Below are positions 26,867-39,700 of a DNA stretch of 64,000 nucleotides, in pieces. The position numbers were made by a program, and so were the translations under genes. The stretch is from Trichoplax adhaerens (taxonomy: Eukaryota > Placozoa > Uniplacotomia > Trichoplacea > Trichoplacidae). The stretch lies in NCBI RefSeq assembly GCF_000150275.1, contig NW_002060950.1:2840106-2904105 (forward strand), in the 5' to 3' direction. The notes beneath the pieces are model-generated. The model made no database searches, was not told where the DNA came from, and saw only the letters and a program-made list of their open reading frames with translations. How positions within the stretch are numbered: the stretch's first letter is position 1; each line of letters begins with the position of its first letter.

Positions 26867-29800
26867 TTGGAATTATTGGCCTGGTGGCATCTCAAGCCAC
26901 CTTTTTTTTTCAATTTCGTCTTCATTTCGATATACATACTCATAAAAATGTCTTGATTTATACCAGATTCTAGTCTGTACAATAGATCACACTTATATGA
27001 CTTGCAGTTGTCTTGTCTCATTATTACTAATATCACAGATTATTTAATTGATTAATGTAGCTTTTCTATCGTAATTACCATATATTTTTCATAAATTAAA
27101 GGGAGTAATGGAGTATAAGCGAAAAGTTTAATATGATGGGCTTGGTTTAGTGGTATATGGTAATCTGTTACATAAGTAATCTGATCTGATTTGATAGCAC
27201 TCATTTATATATGTTCATTTCGTTTTAGTTATTGCTACCTAACTGTTATTCTATATTACGATTAAATCCTGAGTTGTGGGTAACTTTGTATACTTCACAC
27301 TTAATATACGATACTACTTCCAAGTACCAGATAATCACAACAATCAGTTCAATTGTAAAATTTATAATCTCTAATACGGTATTACAAATTTGATCAGGTA
27401 CTAGTGTATTAGTATAAATTCCTCATGTGTATGTATTGGTTGTAAACTATGATTATGAGAACATTGGCTAATCCTTGATGTCATAAAATACTCGTATATT
27501 ATTTTATATAAAATTACGGCTAAAGTTGTAAGTACACTTTTTATCCTTCTAATATACTTGTATCATAATATCTAAGGCATCTGTACCAATAAGATCATAT
27601 TATTATAAATTAAAAATTTTTTGTCTTCATAATCTTGCGATTGAAAAATGTGTGATAATATGCGCATTTCTGGTACAGTGATAACCATGATAACAGGTGA
27701 GGCATTAAATGCGCGTATATTATGATTATTGTCATCTAAGAATTTAGACTTTATCACTCCCGAGACAATTAAAGAGAGTAATATAGTAATAAATGACTAG
27801 TTGTAGTATTCAAAAACCTATAAAGATTTACGCGTAAAACATTCATCAACAAAGCTATTTCACGTAACAAAGGAGTTATTGCTGATGCTGCTGTTCCTTA
27901 TTTTATGTACGATAGGGAAAGAAATTTTACAGTTGCAAAGAGTTTGCTAACTTTGAAATATAGTAAAGATCCATAGCATAACTTTATTTAGTGGGAAGTG
28001 TTGAACATAGTGATTTTATTGGCTATCTTAATTTCTTTTGCAGCAGTAGCTTTTAACTTCGAGCAAGCAAAATACGAGCTTTATTAAAGTAGCTATGATA
28101 GTCCGCCATGTTATGTTGAACATTAAAAATCAATAGAGAGTAGACTTTTGGATACTAGAAAGATAATTAGTATAATATGAAAAGCCATTAAATAAGTAAA
28201 TGAAAAATTTTAGCCCATTTTCAACAACGCCTGCAGTAAAATGTACATATTAAATTTATGTCCTTTTAAGAGAAAAAAATAATATATATCACTAATAAAC
28301 TATTGGAAAGACCAATATAGAAATTCTAGTGTTTAAGCATATGAACATATTATCTAATCTTATGTGGGTCTTATTATGATTAAGCAAAGCTTTATCTTGA
28401 GCTACTGCAGTTATGTATGCATATGAGAATAAAGATTTCCGATGTAGCATAAAGGATTTAAGTGAGTTACACTCTTGTAACAAATGTAATCTAAGTTACT
28501 TAAACCAGGCCTAACCAGTTTATAAATACACCTAGATTCAGCCAATTAAAGAATAACATAGGGTTTAATAACATGTTATTAGCATCATTATTGTATGCAA
28601 GCTTTTTAGAATACATAAAGCTTAATTATTCAAGACTTGCTATACACAGTTACCGGTGGGATCACAATGGTGATGACGTCTTTCCTAACGTCAGCGTTAA
28701 TTATCACCATAAATTGTTTAGTCCATCTAATAAACAATAAGCCAAAATCAAATAATATTTAAAGCAATAATAAGATGATTCAATGCTACCGTTAATTATT
28801 GTATTATGATAATTGCCATTATAATTAATTGAGAGTGGTATTATTCTTTCATCTATAAAGATGCAATTACTATGACATCATGAATAGTTAATCTTAACGC
28901 TTGCTTGTGTTCTCTTTAGTAGTTCATTTACAGTGCATCTTTGTTGATAATGCATCAACTATCGATGGGCATGAGACAAAAGCAGCTATTATACAGTATA
29001 TCCTGCTTCGACATATTGAGCGTCATTGATTGAAAGATAGATTAAGATAGGACAAGGAAGATTATAAATTATTGCTAGAACTTAGATTGAAATATTGTAA
29101 TGTTAGTGGATGAATCCGTTGATAAATACAGGTCATTAACGTATTTTAATAGTAATTAATAAGCTATTGATGACATTATTTGTCATCGATGTGGTATGAA
29201 TGAATTATCTATGAAGATAATTGTTGTTAAGTTAAAATGTAGTAAGGGTCGAATATACGTATAATTGATTGATAATGAAATGAAATATTTTTGATTAAAG
29301 TTTAGTAATATTATTATTAAATCCGTTATTAAATTAGAGTAAAAAAAAAAACTATTAGCTTCTATACTTGAAGTTAATGTCTGTTTGTTCGTTTTAGTTT
29401 AATGATTAATAAAAATTAGCTACTACATCTATAATGAAGTTCTCGATTCTCTTTATCTTATCATAAGCATGGATTTTCTTGCTACTGCCCCATTATAGAA
29501 AGCTTACATATTGTATTCCATGTTCCTACATGGAGTAAAAATGAGCTGTTCGATTTATTTTAATCTTGAAAGACATTCTTTGGGAAGATATTACAGCAGT
29601 TATGTCTATTTGGTAATGTTACCAAATGTACTAAAACACCACTCTCAAAAGCCGATCATTTTCAGAAGGCAATCATGATATGTACAATGGCTATTAAAGT
29701 ATTATGTTCATATACAACGATGTCTTAATGAGTAGCTGGTCATTGCATTTATATAATCGGCATAGTAAAACTCTAGGTACTCAGTTTTACAATATTTTAA

Positions 29801-32250
29801 GTGATTTTAGCAATCATCCCCGAAGGCAAATTCAATCAGGTTAACTTCATGCTAAAAGAATGGGGAACAATCGGTTGTATGTACGTTGTAATGTCAGCCA
29901 TATCGGTACTGCTCTATGCAACATTATCCGCGCTACAGCATTAATTTATTTTATTTAAACGGCTATCGTTATTGCTGATTAGAGCTGTATTGAGAGGTTT
30001 TGGCGTGCAAGGCAAGTGGAATACTATCCATTGTAATACACATCAGGAATTTTGATATCTACGATCTACACGTATCGGTTCATCACGTAAGTGTTAAGAG
30101 TTAAGAAAAGAAGGAGGAGTTCAATTTCTGACTAGGGGGTCAATACTCAATAGGAAGAGGAATCCTGGAGGCGAAATCACGACTTGAATCAATCAAAACT
30201 AATTTTCTTTGGCTGTATTGATGTACGAGTTTCCGGTGTACAGTTTGTTCAATCAGAATGTGATTGATGCTATAGTTGAGACGACGGGCCACTTTTGCTT
30301 CGCTAAGAACATCTAGCTATCTATCGGCCTATCCGACAATCATCTAAAATTGAATGCACAGTCAATTAATTCAATTCAATGATTGATTAATTAAGAAGAA
30401 GGCACCGAAAGCAGTACAGCACGATTATACTCGTAACGAAATCAATTTCATTCATGAAAACAATTTTGAATTGATTTTCCATGGTGATACAGTTACTGTA
30501 CTGAACGACGACTGCAGCAGCAGCTGCTGTAACGCAGTGCTACAGTATCCAGTACAATCCGATTGTTGACACAATACTATGTACTGTATGATACAGTACT
30601 GTACGCAGTACAGTGTACAGTGCACAGTACTGCAATGGAGAGATACTGTACAGTGTACTGTACACACTACGCACAGCAACAGCGCGTACCCGTTGTACAG
30701 TCCATGATACTCCATCACACAACAGTGCCAGGACACTACTGTATACACTATACTGTCTATATGAATGGAAAACATTGATTTGCTAGGCACAATCATTGAC
30801 AAGCCTTGCCACGGGACTAACCCGCTCAGATCAGAGTTGATGACTTGAAGAAATGACAGTTTCTCCTTCTTGTCTATTTAATTTGAAATTATTACAATCT
30901 ATCCTTACATCGTATTGTCTTGCATAAGCTAGTCCGACACTTTGTAGCAACTTTAAAGGACAGCTGAAGGGTGAATTTCCGTATTTGAAAGACTCTATCC
31001 TCTTCTTCATCACGCACTGTAAGTCGATAATATATTGGTATACATAAGTAAGTGTTCAATTTGTTGTTTTGCCATTGCAAATGGTCAATGACGCTGTAGC
31101 AAGCACGGTTACACTGTACTGTAGAGAATGGCAATTTAAACTGGCATGCTTAGTCACTCCAACCAAGAAAGTTAATAAACTGACATGATTAAATAAATGT
31201 TATGAGTGATGTTGTGGTAAGACACTCAAATGGGAAATGTGCTATAAATCTTATAATGTTAGAATGATTTCTTGGCTCATTCTTTTGGAATTTGTTAGAA
31301 CTATTTACCCGATGTGTTCGCTTCATATAATCCTGTTGTTTCCGATATAAATTAGTTGCCATTTGTGCAATATTGGTACGCGTCGAACGTACTGTAGTAT
31401 CACTGTGACATGTCTATTGGGCACAGTCAATACTGGTTTGTCATAGAATATTTCAGTACTTGCAAATGAAGGTTAAAGTCTGACAACGCCAGTCTTTTCA
31501 TTCTAGTTTCAATGTTTTACCGCTAGTGTTGGTGGTAAAATACTCTTAATCTACAACAAATACTGTCAATGCGAATAGTCCACTTGTATTGCAATGTTAC
31601 CATGACCAACGGCTCCAACATAGTGTATAGTGTTCTATTCATTTTTCTTAGACATACTTTGTATTGTATGATATATATTACCCTAGTAGAGCTTGTACCA
31701 AGACTGACTCGGCATGCTATGTGGATTAGAAGATATTTACAAGACATTTTCCCTGTGTAATACTGTGATAACGTGCTTAAGTTCATTAATTAATTAGCAG
31801 CATAACCGATATCTTAGCTACTGCGCTGACTTGATCTAAATGACTTTAGCGACTTAGCGCTTTGTCCAGATAGAGTAATTACACTATAATGCGTCGATTA
31901 TAGTAGAATATCCAATTAATGATCCATAGCGTTGAAAGCAATTTGAAGATATCAGTTTTGAAATCTTTTAGTCAAGCATGATGCACTTTTTATCATGTTC
32001 TACTTTGGTAAATTATTCAAAAGAGTGTTTAATGACAGGGGCAAGATATTTTCAGTGACTATTTCCAATTCAATCGATGTTGTTGTTTTTTGCCACTGGA
32101 AATACTCATCCAATGTTGGCGTCTCTACTTCCATTTTTATTGGTGTAGAGCTTAAACAACAGATAGTCAATCAATTTTTTTTGTGTGGGGGGGGGGGGGG
32201 AACTCGTTACGGGCCACCGAGTGACAGTCAACCTTGATGCACAACGTTGA
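26867..32250. other. Long gene-poor intergenic region
   Basis: Holds the Rhotekin 3' UTR and about 5 kb without an exon I can support. Open frames here are short and AT-driven. The palindrome-rich block at 30560-30760 is listed separately. A dimerisation/docking exon for the downstream PKA subunit could hide in this interval; I looked for one and did not find it. Confidence 0.45.
30560..30760. repeat. Low-complexity block rich in self-complementary TGTAC/ACAGTACTGT words
   Basis: Dense run of overlapping words such as TACTGTACAGT, CAGTGTACAGTGCACAGT and GTACTGTACAC, many of them palindromic. All frames read as Cys/Tyr/Val/His-rich nonsense on both strands, so it is not coding. Shorter islands of the same words occur near 33060-33090, 36345-36372 and 37165-37185. 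Confidence 0.6.
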
Positions 32251-32463
32251 TCAACGGCGATAAGGATTGGTATAAAGAAAGTCGAGAGCGTCGTACAAAA
32301 TGATGCCAGAATCAGAATTATCCATAAAGAACTGTATGATGTATGGAGGTTGAACGATACGTTGCTGGGCTACACCGCTTGCTGTCGTGATTATTAGGCC
32401 GGATAGAATGCCGGACACAAGCACGCAGTCCATTATGGTAGTCCGTAGGCTTTCCATGCCCAT
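32251..32463 (-). CDS. Possible small secreted peptide (70 aa)
   Basis: The frame from ATG 32463 (a second ATG is two codons later, at 32457) encodes MGMESLRTTIMDCVLVSGIL, continues with SGLIITTASGVA, then reads QQRIVQPPYIIQFF and ends in LDFLYTNPYRR. The first 32 residues look like a signal peptide with a plausible cut after SGVA, leaving about 38 residues. The stretch looks more GC-rich than its surroundings, and an acceptor-like TTGCTTCAG lies about 25 nt upstream of the ATG, so a 5' exon is possible. I recognise no family. There is no Cys in the putative mature part and no dibasic site. It may be a genuine short gene or a chance frame in a GC-richer island. Confidence 0.3.
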   Translation of the reverse strand: MGMESLRTTIMDCVLVSGILSGLIITTASGVAQQRIVQPPYIIQFFMDNSDSGIILYDALDFLYTNPYRR

Positions 32464-32496
32464 TGCCCAGTCAGAATCATGATGACGCTGAAGCAA

Positions 32497-35400
32497 GGTG
32501 AAGTACCCACTGCGTCAATCGATGTACTGAATTTGTCGCGGTAGTTCGTGTCTTGGGTCTGCTTCACCTTTTTGCTTGACGCTAGTCACTTTGATTGTAC
32601 TCAGTGGACGTATGGACTGTACTATCCTGATACGTTGTAGAGACACGCCAAGTTGGTTGTAGCCATGTACCACGGACTACTCAAAATTTCCCAGTAGGTG
32701 ATGCTTGCTGCGGTTCGACGGGAGTGACACACACACCAACTGCATTCCATTGCATGTCCTCGATCTGGAAGTGAAGGAATGGTAGAGTGATTTGTAGTTG
32801 TAGTGTTTGGGGGTTATAAATTTTCAAACTAGATACAAGTTTATATAGGATTAACTGCTTGTCCGACCATAGATTTTCATGGTTGAAGAATTGTGTTACG
32901 TCGTTATGGAAGTATTTGATATTGTCTTTGTATCTTTTCAAGTATAATTTCCCCATTGGTCCATGCTTGCTGCGGTTCGATCGTTCGACGTTAAGGACAC
33001 ACACATACGAACTGAACGCAATCTTTTATTATGATCGTCTACTACAATTGCACACTACTGTACACTGTACACTGTACACTGTCACTGTGCAATGGGATCC
33101 CATTTCTTCCTTCTGTTTGCATAGTAAAAACGAGAAGTAAAATACTGGAAAAAAAAAAAAAAAGACCTATCGTTATTAACCTTCCTACAGGCACATAGCT
33201 CTCTTATTGTAGAAAGGTACCCACTAAATGTATTTGTGATCAATTTTGTACCAATTGATGTCAAAATTGTAATGTCCTAGGCTTCTACTACGCTTCAAGG
33301 AATCCGACCAACTGCAGTCGATCATTCCACACAATACTGCACTTGACTAGATACCGGTATGTTGAATACGCTTTCAACGACTTCAACAGTAGCTTCTGGT
33401 AGTGATGACTAGTGCTACTTTGCTAGCTCTATTTCTATATTACGCTAGCTACGATGCCTGATGAAAGAGTTCAGTAAACACGAGTGCTGTAGTCAAAATT
33501 TCATTTCTAGTCAATAGGTAATTTACAGGACAGATACAGGTCTCTAGTAGACGGACAGGAAAGTGGTTGTAGTCCAGCATAAATGATAGTCTGGGCTAGT
33601 TCGTTAATGTGTTCACTTTAATATTAAGATGTCTTATACTTCTATAAATTCTTCCTTTTAAATCTACTCCTAATGTATGCTTGTTAAAATTATTACCCTA
33701 AACTAATTAGGACCAATTATATACTCATATCTTTAAAATTCATCTTAAATCAATTGGATGTTTAATATACCTTATATCGAGATTGCTTCAACTACAGATT
33801 GCAAGGTCAAAATTTTGGCCCCATAAGTATAACTCTAGGCTAACCAATTTTTCGATGCCATGTAATTTCCGTCATTGAACGTAATGTACTGTATCATACA
33901 AGTTGAATAAGTCGCTAATGACCAATTAATATTAGATAGCAGCAAGATAATATGGAAATGATGAGTGATTGAAGTGACATGAATGTAAAGAAGTTAGTAA
34001 CACAAAGTAGACACGTTATACTCATTAGATTATATAAACAAGTACGTTATATAGTTAATAGAGATGGCCATCTCAAGTAATTATAGTAGAATGATTATAA
34101 TGGATGACTTCAATAGCAACTGTAATTGTACTAGTACACCGAGTGTGACCAGAATGACTGCTATTGCTTCCCATGTAGTGCTTCAGTAGTTGGGGAGAAG
34201 TCGGCTATCATGAATTGATAAAATTATCCTGCTAACTAATGCAGTACACGACTGAGTTTGACTATGATTATATACTCGTAGAATACTAGTGAATCTTCAT
34301 TTCGGCTTCACGGTGACACCTACAGTACTTGGGTACAATAGTTCGAGAACAATATTCGCTACCATTCATCTTCATGCAACGCTCGATATCTGCCAGCAAC
34401 TTATATGATTGTTATATTCGTATTGATACGATGAACTTGTGGCTTTGCCAAGATACTTAGTAAACCACGACAAATTATTGCATCCGGCAAATCATATCAT
34501 CAAACACATTTTGCAAAGCAGCAATAATACCGAATAAGAGAATATGCAAATTGATATGATACACTACAATAGTTGTTAGCAGCGCTCATGCTTGAATAGT
34601 TCCGTAGATCGATGGGCCTGGAATTTTTATGATAGCAGTTACAGTATGCCACATACAATGCTATCTTTTATTGACTTTTCAACACATGTCTACTGAGGTG
34701 TTTCGATCAATATTTTCTTATGACTCTCAGTACAAGTAGAGTTCCTATTTAAACTAGTTTGCTTTTGCTAGAGCAAAATGATATGTATACTAGCGACAAA
34801 GATTTACAGTATGTTGCTCAAGTACTCCTTCTTTTCCTATATATTTGTTGAATTTCTTATTTAGCAGCTAATGACTACATTTTTTTCGAAAATGACAGTA
34901 AAGCCCAATCTCGTGAAATCAACTTTTGTAACTGAACTGGATGAATGTATCTCTAATTTAGTGTAGTACTGAAGATGATAATAGTTACCGTTGCTTTGTT
35001 CTATTTTTTAAGATTTTACACTCAAATATATACTTACGTACATAACATGGGCACTGATCCTAACAATCCATTCATCCAAGAACAAATGTCTTCCACTAGT
35101 CTAAAATATATGAAAAGGGTAAAGAAGCAGGAGAGAACTTCTGCGCCATACTCTATACTATATATACGCGTATCTCAAATATTCAAACATAATAAAAAAA
35201 TGGGATCGTATAGTACACTCTGATATTTTTAACTTTGAATAGATCATGTATTTGATATTTTTTTATTTATTATCATTGACGAGACACACTTGGGTTGTCA
35301 GTTATAGAATTGGATGCACTTGAAACTTGCCAATAGACGTGATTCAACATGTTTTGATTCTTGAGAAATTATCAATTAACTCCTTTCTTGGGTTTTTCAC

Positions 35401-36741
35401 TCATGTCAAAAATTGTCATCAAAAAATACATGAAAGACTCTTTAATATATTGTTTGAAGATAACTCAGTTAATACAATAAAAAATAGAGGCTTTCTTGCA
35501 TCTTAAAAACATAGTGCATATCATAATCGATTTCTGTTGGTTGTCATGTTTTAAACTGTAACTATGCCTATTAGTTATGATTTAAGCTAGGCATGATGAA
35601 GATGTGACCATCATTAAAGCTACAGTACGTTATATCTAGTGGATATTAATCATCGCTATGTACTGTACTGTCGTATTTTGATCACAATATTATTTTCTGC
35701 AAACTATTTCATGTATTAGTAGATATTGTATTATATGGTCAAATCTATTTTTTACCATTTCAGTAAACACTTATTACTTTTACTTTCTCGTCATATTATA
35801 CAAATACCATTGTAATTGATTTTATTGTCGTAATGACTCCAATTCTTAACGTCATCTGTGATCTTTTGATTGGACATAAGGCTATGAGTATATTAATGAA
35901 TGTTGTTAATATCACTAATCCGGTAAATAAAAAAATATGAGCACAGTAGAATATGTTTAATAACGATCATTTCAACTCATGTCTTCCCATTTTAATTATT
36001 ATTATCGTATCTATATATCTTTGATTGCATTCTAGACTTGATTATTCCATGACGTTATTGAATTTATAACCGTTATTTCATGAATATGTTTTGCTTTATC
36101 GAGTTAAAAGCTTTCTACTTTAAGGAAAAAAAACAAAAAAGTAACCATATAAATGCTTCCAAAGTTTAGCAGCGCGATAAATTAGTTCGTAATTGCTACA
36201 TTACCAAGCTGTCATGTAGCATCCGACAATTTGGCGCTTCGATTATGAATAGTTCATTAAAGATAAATGTGGTAGCTTGGAAATAAAAAACTATTCTCTA
36301 CCAAGATGTATAGGATACCAATTTTTTTTCTTACACGTCTATGTACAGTACTGTATAACTTCGTGTACAGTATAAACGTGTCGATCACGATGAGCATTGA
36401 TTGTTACCTACTTACAGACAGTATCATATTAATGGACACACGCAAAAAATTGAGTGTACGTGCGAATATATATTTATGCCATGTAATGTACTGTGTATAA
36501 TATTGATACTCTCATGTCTTATCATAAGTTACCATTTTCGACAGTTAAATAGATGCACGTAATTGATTGATTTGGTGACTTTTCCTTTAAATAGACAGAC
36601 ATAATGTAGCCGTAATTACTTTATTATTATGTTTTATTATAATTATCCTAACTACTATTTACTGTATTGTCATAGAAATTGTGCACTTATCTTGTCTTGG
36701 TTGAAAAGAAACTGAAGGTACATTAGTTTATCATTATTAAG
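32497..36741. other. Gene-poor region upstream of the PKA regulatory subunit
   Basis: No exon I can support. It contains a 12-G homopolymer near 32187-32198 (just left of this interval) and two diverged copies of a segment around GCTTGCTGCGGTTCGA (about 32701 and 32965). It also holds a poly-A run at about 33151-33163. A minus-strand 107-codon frame spans both copies of the duplicated segment (32681-33004) but matches no family. Confidence 0.45.
32697..33030 (+). repeat. Diverged direct repeat around GCTTGCTGCGGTTCGA
   Basis: Two copies, starting near 32697 and near 32960, share TGCTTGCTGCGGTTCGA followed, after a short gap, by an ACACACAC-type stretch and AACTG. The sequence between them is unrelated to either copy. 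They may be remnants of a small mobile element or local duplication; there are no terminal inverted repeats. Confidence 0.45.
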
Positions 36742-39700
36742 CGACGACGTGAGTTGACCACCTCGATGGAAGAAGACAATTTATCACCATTGGCTAACCA
36801 TGCCGGTGCCAATTTGCCTCATTCACGATATTTAAAATCGAGGAGATTGTCGATTAGTGCTGAAGCTTGTAACTTTGATAGTGATGGCGAAGAAGAAGGA
36901 TCTGGTAAAGATTTAGTAGTGGTAAGTCATGATAAGAGTAATGCTCGCATAATCACACTGTATTAATGCATGGTCGTCATGTTGATTAATTTTCGATGAC
37001 TTATCATTTTGAGTTATCAATTTTCAATTAATTTAACTAAATGATTTCTGTTAAGGCATAAAAAGTTATATAGCAATTACTGATTTATGTACAAATCATC
37101 CTGTGACTCAAATGGTTTCTGAATTTAAATGCTGTTTCCTATTCTTTTATTTCAAGTAACATTGAGAATGTACAGTACAGTACTTATAATATTGGCGAAC
37201 CTTTCTGTCTGCTGTAGCTATGCATAGTAATTATAGAATTATTATTGCAGATACCGTGTTAAAATGACTATATTTGCTAACGAATTTTGAGAACTAGACG
37301 AGTATATCTATGAGAAAATAACTTGAAGGAATAATGACATGGACATTATAGAATCTAGTGCATTTTCTGTTTTTATTTCTTTACTATTTTTTCCTATTAT
37401 ATAATTCTTTCGTCGTTGATAATATTCGCTATTAATTGTCGATCGACTCTTGCAGATATGAAAATATGCGTTTCAATTTCGTGACGTTTTTCAATATTGT
37501 TCACCCCGTGTAATGAAAGGACTATAGTTTATAGGCCATTATCACCGTAAAGTAGAATATAAGTTAATAAGTATTTGATATTGTGTCTTAAATACATGAA
37601 CGTTACTTTATTTAAAATCAAATTTCAAAATAACATTATCGTTGCGCTAGTTCTTATGTATCTCGCATTATTCAGCGAAGCAGTAAACTTCACTATGAAC
37701 TAACCATTAAATATCACAGTGAAACATATACATTATAAATTTCGCATCATCGTTTTATAGAGAATGCATTACAATATTACGTCCAAGTTGAGGAATTTTT
37801 GACAGAGGGCGAAAAACTACGATGTTATAATTTAGCAGATGATAAATTTCTGTACTGTGTTTCAAGGTCCCTTTAAGCAAATTTATTGTAGTGGCAGATA
37901 CTATTAGCTTAATATATCCCCACTTATTGGTGTTATCATGCCGCACAATATAGTGCATACCTAGTAATGGAAAAACTTATTAATAAGTACTTCGTACTTA
38001 GTTTAGAAATGATGACATATGGGAGTTTCAATATACCGATATTCATATTGATACTTATTGATGCAATATTGATAAAGTATGAATGATATGGATTATTGAA
38101 GACTATGACTGTTGTATCGGGTTTCTTTTTATGTCATTTTAATATCTCAATATGCCAGCACTTACCTCTTTTTCTTTCATAAATATATTGAATTGAAAGC
38201 AAATTTACATCTTGATCGATAAAGTAAAATTCTGTCATCTTTAAGTCATTTATGTTTCATAAAGCCATTAATTAAATCATTTCTTTTTTCATTTTTTAAA
38301 CGCGTTAATCTCTTGTGTGGCATACATCAAACCCGGGGGCATAAATACCGTTTTAATACTTGCAATACATTTTTGTACGATATTCTTCGACTACTGTACT
38401 ATTGTTTAAAATTATAACCCTAAACTTGTATATATTATCGTATCATATTATCGTCAATCTGTTATATCTTTTTATATTTGTAATGTTCAAAAAGACCAAC
38501 ATTTAAAATATTGGAAAAATTCTTTTTGCAGTTGGTAAATTGCTTTGAATTCAGCGATTGCTATGATAACGAAGTAAAAATGATGATATACAGTATATTA
38601 AGGATAAGACTGCAATAAATAAATAATACCGTACTTAATGCATAGGCAAAATTATAATCATCGATATTACGCTGACGAATGTGATCGTATTTTTTACAGT
38701 AGATGTTAACAGAGTCGACATTGATACGACTTTAATACGACATTAGCACATTAGAAAGAAACCCATAGTGCATACGTACTGCGTCTTGTTTTAGGCTTTA
38801 ATTCGTTAAACAATTTCTGATGGATAAGTTAATCAGTAGAAGTTGTACAGAGTTGATAGATTTCTCGTATGTGGGATAAAGGTACTATGCCATCGATGGA
38901 AGATTTGCCAGTGTATCAAATATCTGATGTTTAATATTCAGTGATTAAAGGCTACGCTTGCGATTTTTTACGCAGTTAATGCTATTTAATTGACCTATTT
39001 GTTAATTCTACGGTTTTACTATTTCAAAAATCAATCAGAACTAGTACAAAAATTAGCGTATATCTTTCTTTAATTATATCATATTGACGATGTTTGTAGC
39101 TTCAGCTAACATACCGATAAAATTTAAATTCCATGTAATATAAAAACCTTTAAATATCGTCGTTATGCAATTTAAGGTTAACAAGGAGTCGTCATGTGTA
39201 TATGCTATACCGATCAGCGATTATAAATATTATTAGATGAGATTTGTTGCTGTTGCATCATTTTGCATTCCTGCCAAAAGCAAGATCAAATCGTTAAGCT
39301 GTTGGATGATAAAATTACGAATATAGTGCGACTTAAAATTGCAGCCTATATTGTACGTAGAGAGGCAATTTATTGTACAAATTACGGAAATGATATTGTA
39401 ATGCTACACTTTATTTGGTATCTATGATCTGAAATAATTGAAATGAATTTTAGTCCTTTACACAGATGATTTATTACCGAATAGAGTATTTAGAACGAGC
39501 GACAAATTCGATACACCCTTCTTATGTGAAATATCAAATGTATCTACTCAATTTCAATTTGTTATTGAAGAGCAGTTATTATAGGATTCCTAAAAGCAAC
39601 TTAATTTAGATGTAAATGATGTGTAATTTAATCCGTCAGTCGTCTACGGTGAAGGTGATAACTTTTTCTTATATTTTTAACTATTTATCATACCTTATTG

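Noticed and set aside
26881-26912. GC-rich hairpin (GGTGGC..GCCACC) followed by a run of T, 17 nt after the Rhotekin stop, like a bacterial terminator
   Set aside because: The genes are spliced animal genes, so a rho-independent terminator is out of place. A 6-bp stem next to a T tract is likely chance or a 3' UTR fold. It does not match the histone stem-loop pattern.
27135-27175. TGGTTTAGTGGTAT resembles a tRNA A box
   Set aside because: No B box, acceptor stem or anticodon arm can be folded around it.
29821-29944. IIPEGKFNQVNFML frame considered as a PKA docking-domain exon (IPxGL-like start)
   Set aside because: The following residues do not fit the docking helix pattern, and the frame ends in a stop rather than a donor that would join exon 36742.
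30452-30802. Overlapping open frames on both strands, up to 116 codons, Cys/Tyr/Val/His-rich
   Set aside because: Produced by the palindromic TGTAC-rich low-complexity block; both strands read as the same nonsense composition.
32681-33004. 107-codon minus-strand frame in the gene-poor region
   Set aside because: It spans two copies of a diverged direct repeat, has no recognisable domain and no neighbouring exon in phase.
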